The position numbers were made by a program, and so were the translations under genes. The notes under the pieces are model-generated. The model had not been told where the DNA came from, ran no database searches, and saw only the letters and a program-made list of their open reading frames with translations. A stretch of 64,000 nt of DNA from contig NZ_DASYDG010000012.1 in assembly GCF_036499745.1 (NCBI RefSeq), positions 12,406 to 76,405 on the forward strand. The letters are read 5' to 3'. Shown in pieces: positions 32,050 through 40,827 of this stretch. The first letter of the stretch is position 1, and each line of letters begins with the position of its first letter. Source of the DNA: Pinirhizobacter sp036499745 (lineage in GTDB: Bacteria > Pseudomonadota > Gammaproteobacteria > Xanthomonadales > Rhodanobacteraceae).

Positions 32050-34290
32050 TCAAAAATCAACGGTGGCAGATGCGCCAACCGTGCGTGGCGTCTGCAAGGT
32101 GGCGTTGAAGGGACTGGCAATGGAGCTTTGCGTCTCCGGCCACACCGAGGTGATGCCGTGCTTGTTCGCCAGGTTCTTGACGTAGATCTTGAACGTCCAG
32201 TTGTCCACGCCGGCGCCGGCGTACAAGTTGATATTGTTATAGCCTGGCAGGAAGTAGCGTGGCGACGGGACGGTGTTGAACTCCGCTGCACGGCGGCCAA
32301 CGTAGCTGAAATTGCCACCCAGGAAGCCGGACCACGTACCCATCGGGAAGGTGTAGTCCACGCCGAGGTTGGCGTTCCACTTCGGCACATAGGGCAGCGG
32401 ATTGCCCTTCAGGCCATAGACGCCGCCGGGCGGGTTGTCCTGCGCGAGCCTGGCGTTGGTATAGGTGGCGTTGGCCCACAGGGTAAGTCCGCGTGCCGCG
32501 TGATATCGCCAGCTCGCCTCTACGCCCTTACTGGTGGCCTTGCCGCCATTGCCCAGGAAGCTGAAACCACCCGCGGTGGATGTGAGCTGCACCTTCGACC
32601 AGTCGATGTAGAACGCATTGAGCTCGACACTCATGCGCTTGTCGAGCATCAGTGTCTTCAGGCCCACTTCGTAGTTGGTGAGCCGGTCCGGATCGAACGT
32701 CAATGGCGCACCCAGGCCGGGTGGTACACCCACATTGGCGCCGCCTGGGCGGAAGCCGGAGGCGACACGCACATAGGCCATGATGTCTTCGGAGAACTTA
32801 TAGCTAGGATTGAACAGGTAGGTGACCGGATGATCGCTGCTGCGGGTGGTAAATGCGGTATCACCGGTGAGCAGGCCCGTCGTGGTCTGCGAGTACGTGG
32901 TCTTGTCGCTGCTATAGCGCGCACCCACCAGGATGCTGAACTGCGACGTGGCGTGCCAGGTCAGGTCGCCATAGCCTGCCCACTCCTTGAAGATGGCAGG
33001 CCCCACTGACACGTTGCCCAGCGTTGGCAAGGCGATCGGCGTACCGGTGTTGAAATCGAAGCTGGTGATGTCCTGGCCATCCACGGTGTGCTCGTGTGTG
33101 AAGAACAGGCCCGTGCGCCACTCCCAGGTCTGGTCGGCGGGCGATTGCAGACGCAATTCCTGAGTCACCTTGTTAAGGGAAATGGGCTGGACCTCCGCGT
33201 ACCCGCCGTTGGGCAGACTGAAGATCGAGTTGAGCACCGATCCGAACAGGTTGGTGATGTCCTGGCTCTCGTTCAGTCGCAAGGTGCCGTAGCTGGTGGT
33301 GGAGATAAGCTTGGCCCAGCCCATGTCGTCGCTGACCGAAAGGTCATACAGCCGGTACTTCACCTTGAACGTGCCCGTGCCGGCCGCGCGGTTTTGCTTG
33401 TCCCATCCATAGACGGGCCGGAGCGTATTGGGATCGAGATCGATCCCGCCATTGGCAAGACCATCGCTGGTCAGGTTCTGTGCCAACGCCGAAAAACGCA
33501 CCGATACCTTGTCGCTGGGTGTCCAAAGTAATTGCGCGCGTGCGCCGCGCACCTTGGCCTCGTTCACTTCGTTCTTGCCGGTGTTGACGTTATCGATGTA
33601 GCCCGGATCCGTGCGTTCGTAGGCGTTCACGCGCAGGCCAAGCGTATTGGCCACCAACGGGATATTGGCCATGGCATGCGCGCCGAAGCCGTTGCCGCCC
33701 CCGGCCACGCTGTTGACGTCGAAGCCTATGCGACCGCTGGCTTGCGTGGTATCTGGCGGCGTAGTGACGAACTTGATCAGTCCACCGAGTGTATTGGATC
33801 CATAAAGCGTGCCCTGCGGGCCGCGCAGCACTTCAATACGCTCGATGTCGCTCGGGTCGATGTCCGGCGTCAGCATGCTGCCGGCCGCGTAGATCGTGCT
33901 GGAACCGTAAGGCGTGTCGTCAATGTAGGTACCGACGGTCGCATTGGGCTGATGGCTGCCGGTGGTAATGCCGCGTAAAACCAACTGCGTCCAGCCCTGC
34001 CCCGTTGAAACCGTGTTTAGCCCGGGCACCTGCGTGGCGTAGTCGGCAAAGCTCGTGGCGTTCTGGCGATCAAGCTGCGTTTCGGTCAAAACCGATACCG
34101 CCATGGGGACATCCTGCAGGCGCTCATCGCGCTTGTTGGCCGTCACGATGACCGTGCCGAGCTGGGTCGTGGACACCTCTCCCGGGGTACTTTCCTGAGT
34201 CTGGGCATTCGCGGAAAGCGGAATCGCCAGCCCCACGGCGATGGCGAAGCAAATAGCTCGGCGACTGTACGGCAAGCAGCAATAGTCCAC
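32050..34290 (-). CDS. TonB-dependent outer-membrane receptor
   Basis: A 746-residue receptor if started at the GTG at 34290, which follows GGGGGA and gives a signal peptide (residues 1-30, ending LSANA). The longer GTG start at 34341 lies within the likely promoter. The plug domain begins after the TonB-box-like LGTVIVTANKRDERLQDVPM and has VPGLNTVSTGQGWTQLVLRG and IERIEVLRGPQGTLYGSNTL. A 22-strand barrel follows, with NPSYKFSEDIMAYVRVASGF and a terminal aromatic (ATVDF). It is first in the operon with dipeptide epimerase, POT carrier and RpiR, so it likely takes up the peptides, perhaps muropeptides, processed downstream. Confidence 0.92.
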   Translation of the reverse strand: MDYCCLPYSRRAICFAIAVGLAIPLSANAQTQESTPGEVSTTQLGTVIVTANKRDERLQDVPMAVSVLTETQLDRQNATSFADYATQVPGLNTVSTGQGWTQLVLRGITTGSHQPNATVGTYIDDTPYGSSTIYAAGSMLTPDIDPSDIERIEVLRGPQGTLYGSNTLGGLIKFVTTPPDTTQASGRIGFDVNSVAGGGNGFGAHAMANIPLVANTLGLRVNAYERTDPGYIDNVNTGKNEVNEAKVRGARAQLLWTPSDKVSVRFSALAQNLTSDGLANGGIDLDPNTLRPVYGWDKQNRAAGTGTFKVKYRLYDLSVSDDMGWAKLISTTSYGTLRLNESQDITNLFGSVLNSIFSLPNGGYAEVQPISLNKVTQELRLQSPADQTWEWRTGLFFTHEHTVDGQDITSFDFNTGTPIALPTLGNVSVGPAIFKEWAGYGDLTWHATSQFSILVGARYSSDKTTYSQTTTGLLTGDTAFTTRSSDHPVTYLFNPSYKFSEDIMAYVRVASGFRPGGANVGVPPGLGAPLTFDPDRLTNYEVGLKTLMLDKRMSVELNAFYIDWSKVQLTSTAGGFSFLGNGGKATSKGVEASWRYHAARGLTLWANATYTNARLAQDNPPGGVYGLKGNPLPYVPKWNANLGVDYTFPMGTWSGFLGGNFSYVGRRAAEFNTVPSPRYFLPGYNNINLYAGAGVDNWTFKIYVKNLANKHGITSVWPETQSSIASPFNATLQTPRTVGASATVDF

Positions 34291-34331
34291 GACACGTCCC
34301 CCACGTGAAACGGGTATCCCGTTGCCGTAGT

Positions 34332-34378
34332 GTGATATCACGCTACCATTTTGGTGTCAATGATTGCCCGCTATCATT
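34332..34378 (-). promoter_or_regulatory. Promoter and symmetric elements for the peptide-salvage operon
   Basis: On the minus strand TTGACA (34360-34355) and TATCAC (34337-34332) are 17 bases apart. The -10 overlaps a perfect 10-bp palindrome, GTGATATCAC (34332-34341). Upstream, AATGAT-N8-ATCATT (34359-34378) is an inverted repeat overlapping the -35. Either may be the RpiR operator. This supports the 34290 start for the receptor. Confidence 0.6.
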
Positions 34379-34437
34379 TCTGACCCGGAGTCTTCAATGA
34401 TGTTCCGTTCGCGTGGCCAGCCGGAAATAGCAGCCGG

Positions 34438-35265
34438 TCACTCCCCTACCCTCACCCGGAACAACCCACCTGAACCGGGATTCGCCTCGATCGCGGCATC
34501 CGTGAGCCGGGCACGCGAGGTTCCGACATAGGCTTTCCCGTCACCATCGAAGGCAAGGCTGCCCACGTGCGGCGCGGGCAACGTGATCATCTGTTCCACC
34601 GCTCCATTCGGAGCCAGGCGAACGATGCATCCGCCTCCCCACATGGCGACCCAGACCCATCCTTCGGCGTCGATCGCCATGCCGTCGGGCTTGCCCGGAA
34701 TGGCGAGGAAGTCGGTGATCACGAAGGGCTCGGCGAGCACCGACACGCCTTCGCGTGGATAAGCCAATAGCGTTCGGGACAGGGTATCGACCACCAGCAA
34801 GGTCGTACCCCCGTCGCGAAAGGCCATCCCGTTGGCAACACCAAGACCGTCGGCCACCCGGGTCACGCTCGCGTGGGCATCGGGCGCGTAGTAGAGCGCA
34901 CCCCGGCCCGACAACAGCCCCCGATGCATCGATCCGGCCCACAGGCCGCCTTGCGCATCGATGGTCATGTCGTTAAGACGGCAGCCCGGAGCCAATGGTG
35001 CCGGCGGCCCTGCGGAGAGGGCTCCCGTCGACACGTCGATCACGTGGAAACCCTCCTCGCCGGCGGCTACCCAGGATCCATCAGGCCGCCGCCCAAGCGA
35101 CCAGATCGGGACGGCTAATGCGATCTCGCAAAGGCTGCCGTCCGAGGGTGACCAGCGCAGCAAGCGACGTTGCGGCGGATCGAGCCATAGCACGTCATCG
35201 CCGTCCATCCGCACCGACTCGCCGACCAGCGCATAAGGCTGGGCGACCAGGCTGACGGTGCTCAT
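34438..35265 (-). CDS. SMP-30/gluconolactonase-family lactonase
   Basis: A 275-residue six-bladed-propeller lactonase. Metal-site motifs are visible: Glu in ALVGESVRM, Asn in CRLNDMTIDAQGGLWAGSM, Asn in GVANGMAFRDGG and Asp in GKPDGMAIDAEGWVWVAMWG. It would open sugar lactones made by the SDR at 36192. Its start overlaps the stop of the kinase gene by four bases (ATGA), and it ends the operon TonB receptor, SDR, kinase, lactonase. The substrate is likely a hexono- or pentonolactone; no specificity residue distinguishes them. Confidence 0.88.
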   Translation of the reverse strand: MSTVSLVAQPYALVGESVRMDGDDVLWLDPPQRRLLRWSPSDGSLCEIALAVPIWSLGRRPDGSWVAAGEEGFHVIDVSTGALSAGPPAPLAPGCRLNDMTIDAQGGLWAGSMHRGLLSGRGALYYAPDAHASVTRVADGLGVANGMAFRDGGTTLLVVDTLSRTLLAYPREGVSVLAEPFVITDFLAIPGKPDGMAIDAEGWVWVAMWGGGCIVRLAPNGAVEQMITLPAPHVGSLAFDGDGKAYVGTSRARLTDAAIEANPGSGGLFRVRVGE

Positions 35266-36185
35266 GCCTGCATGACGCCCGTTGCGGCATGCAGCGCTGC
35301 AAAACCCTGCGTCGTGGCATCCGCCGCGTCGATAGTGACCGACGGTATCGCCAGCACGGCGAGTGCTTCGGCGTAGAGTGCGCAGACGACCGGGGTACCG
35401 ACCAGGGTGACCTTATTGTCGGGGCCCAGCGGGTAAAGCGAGCGGGCATCGCTGATCTCCGCGCCGATCAACAGGCCGCGCAAGTACGAGGCCGCATCGT
35501 CACGCGCGAGGTCGTTGCGCATCACTTGTGCCCTCACCCCGAACAGTTGCGTGCCCAGGCCCAGGGCGCCTTCAACCCCGGATAGCACGCCAGCGGTAAA
35601 GGCATCACCGACGCTGGCCGGCGCCGCAACGATGGAACTGAGCATGCCCGCTGCCGTGAGCCGGTCGAAGATCTCACCCGACATCGCCGTCATGAATTCC
35701 ATGACGTTTCCCTCCACCACGCGCACCCATTTGCTGTGCGTCCCCGGCAACGCCACCACGCCGTCGCGGGGCAGACGGCCTGCGCGCATCAGGCCGAAAA
35801 GCTCGACTTCCTCACCTCGCATGATGTCCGGTGCCCCGTCGCCCGCGCGACGACAAGCCAGGCCCGGCACGATATGCATCGTGCGTCCTGCGATGGTCGT
35901 TGGATGCAGGTTCGCGGCGAGGTCTTCCACGCCGATCGGGCACTGGGCATAACCGGCTTCCTCCCAACCCACATTCGATCCCACCATGCCGCAGGCGTAG
36001 AGGGTGGATGCCACGGGCCAGCGTCGCAGCAGGCGTTCGATCTGCGCCGCCATGCCGTCGCGATCGAGCGAGGCGATGCCCGCAGGTTCGGCGAAGGCGT
36101 CTTGCACATGTCCGGTGTGGTCGAGCAGGAAGGCACGAAAATTGGAACTGCCCCAGTTGATCGCTATGAAATCACTTCCCATCAT
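35262..36185 (-). CDS. dgoK: 2-dehydro-3-deoxygalactonokinase-like kinase
   Basis: A 307-residue member of the DgoK family, which phosphorylates 2-keto-3-deoxygalactonate (or gluconate) at C6. The N-terminal phosphate-binding strand FIAINWGSSNFRAFLLDHTG, the ILMRGEEVELFGLMRAGRLP region (here DIMRGEEVELFG), LPGTHSKWVRVVEGNVMEFM and TGEIFDRL-like MSGEIFDRLTAAGMLSS are all typical. It is six bases after the SDR and overlaps the lactonase. It gives the cluster a phosphorylating branch of an Entner-Doudoroff-type route, though no KDPGal aldolase of the DgoA/Eda class is in the window. Confidence 0.87.
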   Translation of the reverse strand: MMGSDFIAINWGSSNFRAFLLDHTGHVQDAFAEPAGIASLDRDGMAAQIERLLRRWPVASTLYACGMVGSNVGWEEAGYAQCPIGVEDLAANLHPTTIAGRTMHIVPGLACRRAGDGAPDIMRGEEVELFGLMRAGRLPRDGVVALPGTHSKWVRVVEGNVMEFMTAMSGEIFDRLTAAGMLSSIVAAPASVGDAFTAGVLSGVEGALGLGTQLFGVRAQVMRNDLARDDAASYLRGLLIGAEISDARSLYPLGPDNKVTLVGTPVVCALYAEALAVLAIPSVTIDAADATTQGFAALHAATGVMQA

Positions 36186-36191
36186 GTCCCC

Positions 36192-36932
36192 TCAGCGACG
36201 CGTCACCGACGCGCCGCCATCCACCGGGAATAGGCCGCCGGTGAGCCATGCACTTTCCTCGCCCGCCAGGAACACAGCGAGGTTCGCGACATCCTCGGCG
36301 GTGCCGAGCCGCCCCAGCGGATGGCGCGCGATGTTGCGTAACCGGGCCGCCTGCGGATCGGCGTCGCGCTCGAATGAACCCTGTAGCAGGGGCGTGTCGA
36401 TGGATGCCGGTGCGATGGCGTTGACACGTACCTGCCACGGTGCGAATTCAAGCGCCGCCGTGCGGGTCAGCGATTCCAGGGCCGCCTTGCTGGCCGCGTA
36501 GGCGGCAAGCGTGGGCGTTGCGAAGCGGGCGTTGATGGATGATGTGAGCACCACCGAGCCGCCGCCGGCATCACGCATGGCAGGTATGGCATGACGAAGC
36601 AGACGCACGGCGGACAGTACGTTCACGTCGTACGTTTCCCGGTAGAGCGCGTCGTCGGACTCCAGGATCGAGCCCGGCGGGCTGATCCCCGCGCAATGCA
36701 CCAGGATGGTGGCCACGCCTTGCACCAGCGCCGAGGCCTCCACCGCCTGGCGCACCGCGGAGTCGTCACGCAGGTCCACTTCGAGCGACAGGGCCACATC
36801 CCCCGACGGCTTCAGGTCCATGCCTGTCACCGCCGCGCCTTCCTCGCGCAGACGTCGCGCCACCGCGAGGCCGATCCCGCTCGCCGCTCCCGTGACGATC
36901 GCCACCCTTCCTGCCAATGCCTTGCCGCTCAA
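36192..36932 (-). CDS. Short-chain dehydrogenase, probable sugar 1-dehydrogenase
   Basis: A 246-residue classical SDR: VTGAASGIGLAVARRLREEG near the N-terminus, VTGMDLKPSG (acidic Asp after strand 2, favouring NAD+), ILVHCAGISPPG, SSINARFATPTLAAYAASKA with the Ser, Tyr and Lys, and the end LTGGLFPVDGGASVTRR. In this operon it probably oxidises an aldose to the lactone that the SMP-30 enzyme opens, but no sequence feature fixes the sugar. It lies between the TonB receptor and the kinase with small gaps. Confidence 0.88.
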   Translation of the reverse strand: MSGKALAGRVAIVTGAASGIGLAVARRLREEGAAVTGMDLKPSGDVALSLEVDLRDDSAVRQAVEASALVQGVATILVHCAGISPPGSILESDDALYRETYDVNVLSAVRLLRHAIPAMRDAGGGSVVLTSSINARFATPTLAAYAASKAALESLTRTAALEFAPWQVRVNAIAPASIDTPLLQGSFERDADPQAARLRNIARHPLGRLGTAEDVANLAVFLAGEESAWLTGGLFPVDGGASVTRR

Positions 36933-36966
36933 CCGCCTTCTCCCCGTTTGCGCATACCTGGCATGG

Positions 36967-39681
36967 TCAGAACCGCCAGGTCAGCGTGCCCATGTAGTTA
37001 CGGCCATATACCACATTGGTGCGCAAACCTTCGGTGCTGCCGTCATAGGTACGCTGCTGGCTGTTGAGCAGGTTCGAGGCCTGCAGCTGCACCGATATCT
37101 TGTCGGTGAAGTTGTAGGTCACCGATGCTGCCAGGTCTTTATACGTGTCGTTGTAGATGCCGGTGTTGGCAGCGGAGAGGGCCACCAGGTATTGGTTGCG
37201 CCAGTTGTACGCAACACGGGCGCTGAAAGGTCCCTTCTCGAAGTAGAAGATGAGGTTGGCGTTGTTCTTCGACAGGCCCGGGAAGGTCAGCGAGGAGCCT
37301 GTCACGTCCTTGATGGGCGTGTTTGAGTCGATATAGGTGTAGGTCGCCACCATGCCGAAGCCGTTGAGGGGATCGGGCAGGAAAGTGAACGGCACCTGGG
37401 CCAGGAGCTCTGCACCCTTCACCGTGGCCTGGTCGCCATTGACCTTGCGATTGATGAAGTAGCTGACACCGCCGTAATTCTCGATGCTCTGCTGCTGCAC
37501 GATGAAGGTGGAGATGTCCTTGTAGAACACGCCGGCCGACAGCATGCCGGTATCGTTGTAGTAGTACTCCAGCGACAGGTCGTACTGGCTCGCCTTGAAC
37601 GGTTTCAGTGCCGGCGCACCGCCGCTGCCCGTGCCTGGGGTGATCTGCACCCCGTTATCGAACACGGCATTATTGTTCAACGTCACGCCGTTGTTGAGGT
37701 CTTCGGTATTCGGGAAGGCCACCACTTTCGCCGCGCCGCCGCGCAACAGAAGCTTGTCGGTGATCTCCCACTTGGCAACCGCGGACGGCAACCAGTTTCG
37801 GCTGGTGCTGCGGTAGTCGGTCGGAATGGGAGCGCCCGAACCCGAAAGCAGGTTGCCCGATGAATCGAGCTCTCGCTGTACGTAGCGGACGCCGAAGTTG
37901 CCCGAGATCGGCATGGAGCCGGCCTCGAAGGCCCAGTCGACCTTCGAATAAGCCTCGTAGAAGTCTTCGTCGATGCTGAAGGTACCCGCATAGGCAAGGG
38001 CATTGTTGCGCCCATCCAGGCACTGCGAATTCTGGCTGATGGACGGGAAGCCGGTGAAAGCGTCGCAACCGGTGAATACCGAACGGTAGCTGCCAAGGTA
38101 ACTGCGCGGCAGGCCGTCGAATTCCCCCTTCATGAAATTATCGTTGGTGTAGACACGCAGGAAGTCGCTTAGGGAGCTTGCCGGGATGCCGTTGGTCGGA
38201 CGGATATCGGCGCGCAGTGGATCCTGGTCGCTGCGGACCGAGGTGACGCGGGCGCCGAAGTCCAGCGACTGGATATGGTCGGAGTCGAAGGTCCAGGTCC
38301 AGTCGGTGCGGGCGGCGGGGGCATCAGTCTTGGCGCGGTAGTCGTTGTCGAACAGGATCGACAGGCGCATCTGCGAGGGATCGATAAGATCCACGCCGCT
38401 GACATTGAAGCTGCCGAAGTCGCCCTTGCGCAGGTCGTAGTCGATGACGGAATTCACGCCGGCCACCGGCTGCAGGCGGATGTAGTTCTGGTGGTACTCC
38501 GCTTTCGAGCGGTCGAAGGAAACCTCAGCCGAGCCGTCCAGGTGCTCGCCCGCCCTGAACGAAGCGCGCAGCGCGGTGGACCACACATCGGCATCGATGT
38601 CGGCAACCTCGGTATTGGCCTGGATAGGGCTGGTGGAGCGGCCTGCTACCAGGATGTTGTTCGGTGAATACACCGCGTTGCTCAAGCCCGCGCTGGGGTT
38701 GAAGGCCAGCCAGTAGCGATCACGATCCGCGGTCTGTTTCGAATAGAACGTATCGGCCACGATCTCCACGCCGGGCGCCGGGCGCCACTGCACGATGGCA
38801 CTCACACCTTTCTTGGTGCGGTCGTCCTGGATGTTCTGCGCACGCGTGTCGGTGCTGCCATAGCGCGTAACGGTGGGTGTCGATGGATCCTTGAACGCGG
38901 CGTAGCCGGAGAACGTATCCAGGCCCTGCTGCACCACGGTGCCATGGCTGTACGTAGCGGCGATCATGGCGCCCAGGCGGTTGTCATCGGTGTGGCCGGA
39001 AAGCAGCGCGAAGCCGTCTCCGCCACCCTTGCGGGCGAGCTTGCTGTACGTGCCCGACACGCTGACGACGTTCTGGTCGCCGCCGGCGTTCAATGGCATG
39101 CGCGTCCGGATATCAATGATGCCGCCAAGCGCGCCGGCAAGCTGGTCGGCGCTGGCGAGCTTGGTGACCGAGAGCTGCGAGATCAGCTCCGACGGCACCA
39201 GCGTCAACAGGCCGTAGGTGGACGTGTTGAGCTGGTCCAGGCCATTGCCGCCACGCCCCGTGGCATCGAATATCTCGCGCCCGTTGTACAGGTACACGTT
39301 CTGGCTTAGGCCACGAACCAGCACGCTGCTGCCCTCCCCCAGACCACGCTCCAGCTGCACGCCGGCCACTCGACCGAGCGATTCGGCGACGTTGGTGTCC
39401 GGGAGCTTGCCGATGTCATCAGCCACGATCGCATCGACGATCTGGGCGGAATCGCGTTTGAGGTCACGTGATTTTTCCAGGCTCTGCCGGATGCCCGAGA
39501 CGGTGACGCCCTGCAGATCCACCGTGTCCGGTTGCGGCGGTGTGCTCCCTGGCTGGGTCGGCGGCGGCTGTGCCGTCGCCCCGATGTTGTTGTCGCTGCT
39601 CGTCTGCGCGACGGCGGGAACAGATGCGAAGAGCACTTGCGCGATCAGGGTCGACAGGATGGTGCGACGAGTAAGAGCCAT
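36967..39681 (-). CDS. TonB-dependent receptor, sugar-type
   Basis: A 904-residue receptor started at 39681 behind GGAGGAATAACAACC; the open frame upstream to 40299 is chance. A signal peptide (MALTRRTILSTLIAQVLFAS, ending AVAQ) precedes a Pro/Gln-rich linker, the plug (VSGIRQSLEKSRDLKRDSAQ then GKLPDTNVAESLGRVAGVQL and SVLVRGLSQNVYLYNGREIF) and the barrel, ending GRNYMGTLTWRF. The IRQSLEKSRDLKR start is typical of xanthomonad receptors for plant or microbial carbohydrates. It heads the operon with SDR, kinase and lactonase. Confidence 0.93.
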   Translation of the reverse strand: MALTRRTILSTLIAQVLFASVPAVAQTSSDNNIGATAQPPPTQPGSTPPQPDTVDLQGVTVSGIRQSLEKSRDLKRDSAQIVDAIVADDIGKLPDTNVAESLGRVAGVQLERGLGEGSSVLVRGLSQNVYLYNGREIFDATGRGGNGLDQLNTSTYGLLTLVPSELISQLSVTKLASADQLAGALGGIIDIRTRMPLNAGGDQNVVSVSGTYSKLARKGGGDGFALLSGHTDDNRLGAMIAATYSHGTVVQQGLDTFSGYAAFKDPSTPTVTRYGSTDTRAQNIQDDRTKKGVSAIVQWRPAPGVEIVADTFYSKQTADRDRYWLAFNPSAGLSNAVYSPNNILVAGRSTSPIQANTEVADIDADVWSTALRASFRAGEHLDGSAEVSFDRSKAEYHQNYIRLQPVAGVNSVIDYDLRKGDFGSFNVSGVDLIDPSQMRLSILFDNDYRAKTDAPAARTDWTWTFDSDHIQSLDFGARVTSVRSDQDPLRADIRPTNGIPASSLSDFLRVYTNDNFMKGEFDGLPRSYLGSYRSVFTGCDAFTGFPSISQNSQCLDGRNNALAYAGTFSIDEDFYEAYSKVDWAFEAGSMPISGNFGVRYVQRELDSSGNLLSGSGAPIPTDYRSTSRNWLPSAVAKWEITDKLLLRGGAAKVVAFPNTEDLNNGVTLNNNAVFDNGVQITPGTGSGGAPALKPFKASQYDLSLEYYYNDTGMLSAGVFYKDISTFIVQQQSIENYGGVSYFINRKVNGDQATVKGAELLAQVPFTFLPDPLNGFGMVATYTYIDSNTPIKDVTGSSLTFPGLSKNNANLIFYFEKGPFSARVAYNWRNQYLVALSAANTGIYNDTYKDLAASVTYNFTDKISVQLQASNLLNSQQRTYDGSTEGLRTNVVYGRNYMGTLTWRF

Positions 39682-39789
39682 GGTTGTTATTCCTCCCCCT
39701 TCGGTGGTGAGCCTGGGGAAGTGATCGACCCCCGTCGACCCCACTGTCTTTCCCCGTCGCTCGCGGCATGTTTTGCTTGGCTTATCGTC

Positions 39790-39807
39790 ACTATTATAGC
39801 AATATAG
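39790..39807. promoter_or_regulatory. Divergent promoter with candidate IclR operator
   Basis: ACTATTATAGCAAT (39790-39803) matches 43280-43293 at 12 of 14 positions. It contains a perfect minus-strand -10, TATAAT (39798-39793), for the TonB receptor, and overlaps CTAT-N9-ATAG dyad symmetry (39791-39807). The second match lies before the MFS gene, so this is a candidate site for the cluster's IclR protein. The rest of the 213-base gap (39682-39894) shows no gene. Confidence 0.55.
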
Positions 39808-39894
39808 ATGAGCTTGCAAGGGCACCCGCACAAGACGATCACTGCTGCAGAGCAGCATTTCTTGACCACCGACACGCTCGAGGACATTCGCGCA

Positions 39895-40827
39895 ATGACT
39901 CCACTCGCAGGTGTTTTTCCCATACTGCCGACGATCTTCGAATCCGGTGGCGCGCTCGATCTCGGCGGTACGCGCAATGTCCTTGAGTACATCGTTGCGG
40001 CCGGCGCGGCCGGCGTGGTGTTTCCTGGTTTGGCGAGCGAGTACGACATGCTGTCGGTCGACGAACGCCTGGAGGTCACCGCTTCGCTTGGCCAATGGAT
40101 CGGTGGCCGCGTGCCGTTTATCGTAGGTGCCAGTCATGCCGATGCGGCCGTGGCGATTCGCCTTGCCCATGCGGGGGCCAATGCCGGTGCGGTGGCTGCG
40201 ATGATCCTCACGCCACACGCGCACGCTGGTGATGGTGACGCAATGGCGCGTTACTTCAACGATATCCATGCTGCGACGGGCCTTGCCATCATGCTGCAAA
40301 ATGCGCCCGCGCCACTGGGTGTTGGCCTGGGCGTTACCGAGGTCGCCGCGCTGGCACGCGCGGTCAAGGGCATTCGCTACGCCAAGGAAGAAACCCAGCC
40401 GTCAGGCCATCGCATCACGGCCCTCGCCGCGGAAGCCGGTCATGGCGTGGAGGCTGTATTTGGCGGTGCGGGTGCCCGCTACATCATCGACGAACTGCAG
40501 CGGGGTGCTACCGGCACGATGCCTGCCTGCGAGGTCACGGAGGTCCATGTCCAGATGCTCGCCCTCTACCGCAGCGGTAACGTGGACAGTGCCCGTGACC
40601 TCTTCGAGCGGACGTTGCCCTTGCTTAGCATGCAGGCGGTGTTCCGCTGGCGGTTGACCAAGGCCATCCTGTTACGCCGGGGAATGATCGGCAGCGACTA
40701 CGTCCGGGCGCCCGGCCCGGCGCTCGACCGGTGGGACCTGCGTGAACTGGACGCCCTGCTAGCCCGCATCGCGGACCTGCTGCCATTGGACAGTTACCCC
40801 GGCGAACAAGCGAGAATGCCCCAATGA
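39895..40827 (+). CDS. DHDPS/NAL-family aldolase or dehydratase
   Basis: A 310-residue class I aldolase-fold enzyme of the dihydrodipicolinate synthase family, started at 39895 behind GAGGA. The Schiff-base lysine is in GIRYAKEETQPSGH and the start is typical (LAGVFPILPTIFESGGALDL). The GASEYDML loop (here GLASEYDMLSVDERLE) replaces the usual GTTGE-like phosphate/carboxylate loop, and the catalytic-tyrosine strand reads IMLQNAP instead of YNNP. That suggests a sugar-acid aldolase or dehydratase rather than DapA. It overlaps the following dehydratase gene by four bases and is divergent from the TonB receptor. Confidence 0.85.
   Translation: MTPLAGVFPILPTIFESGGALDLGGTRNVLEYIVAAGAAGVVFPGLASEYDMLSVDERLEVTASLGQWIGGRVPFIVGASHADAAVAIRLAHAGANAGAVAAMILTPHAHAGDGDAMARYFNDIHAATGLAIMLQNAPAPLGVGLGVTEVAALARAVKGIRYAKEETQPSGHRITALAAEAGHGVEAVFGGAGARYIIDELQRGATGTMPACEVTEVHVQMLALYRSGNVDSARDLFERTLPLLSMQAVFRWRLTKAILLRRGMIGSDYVRAPGPALDRWDLRELDALLARIADLLPLDSYPGEQARMPQ

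Noticed and set aside
39682..40299. N-terminal extension of the TonB receptor frame
   Set aside because: The strong ribosome-binding site and signal peptide are at 39681; the extension runs antisense to the aldolase gene.
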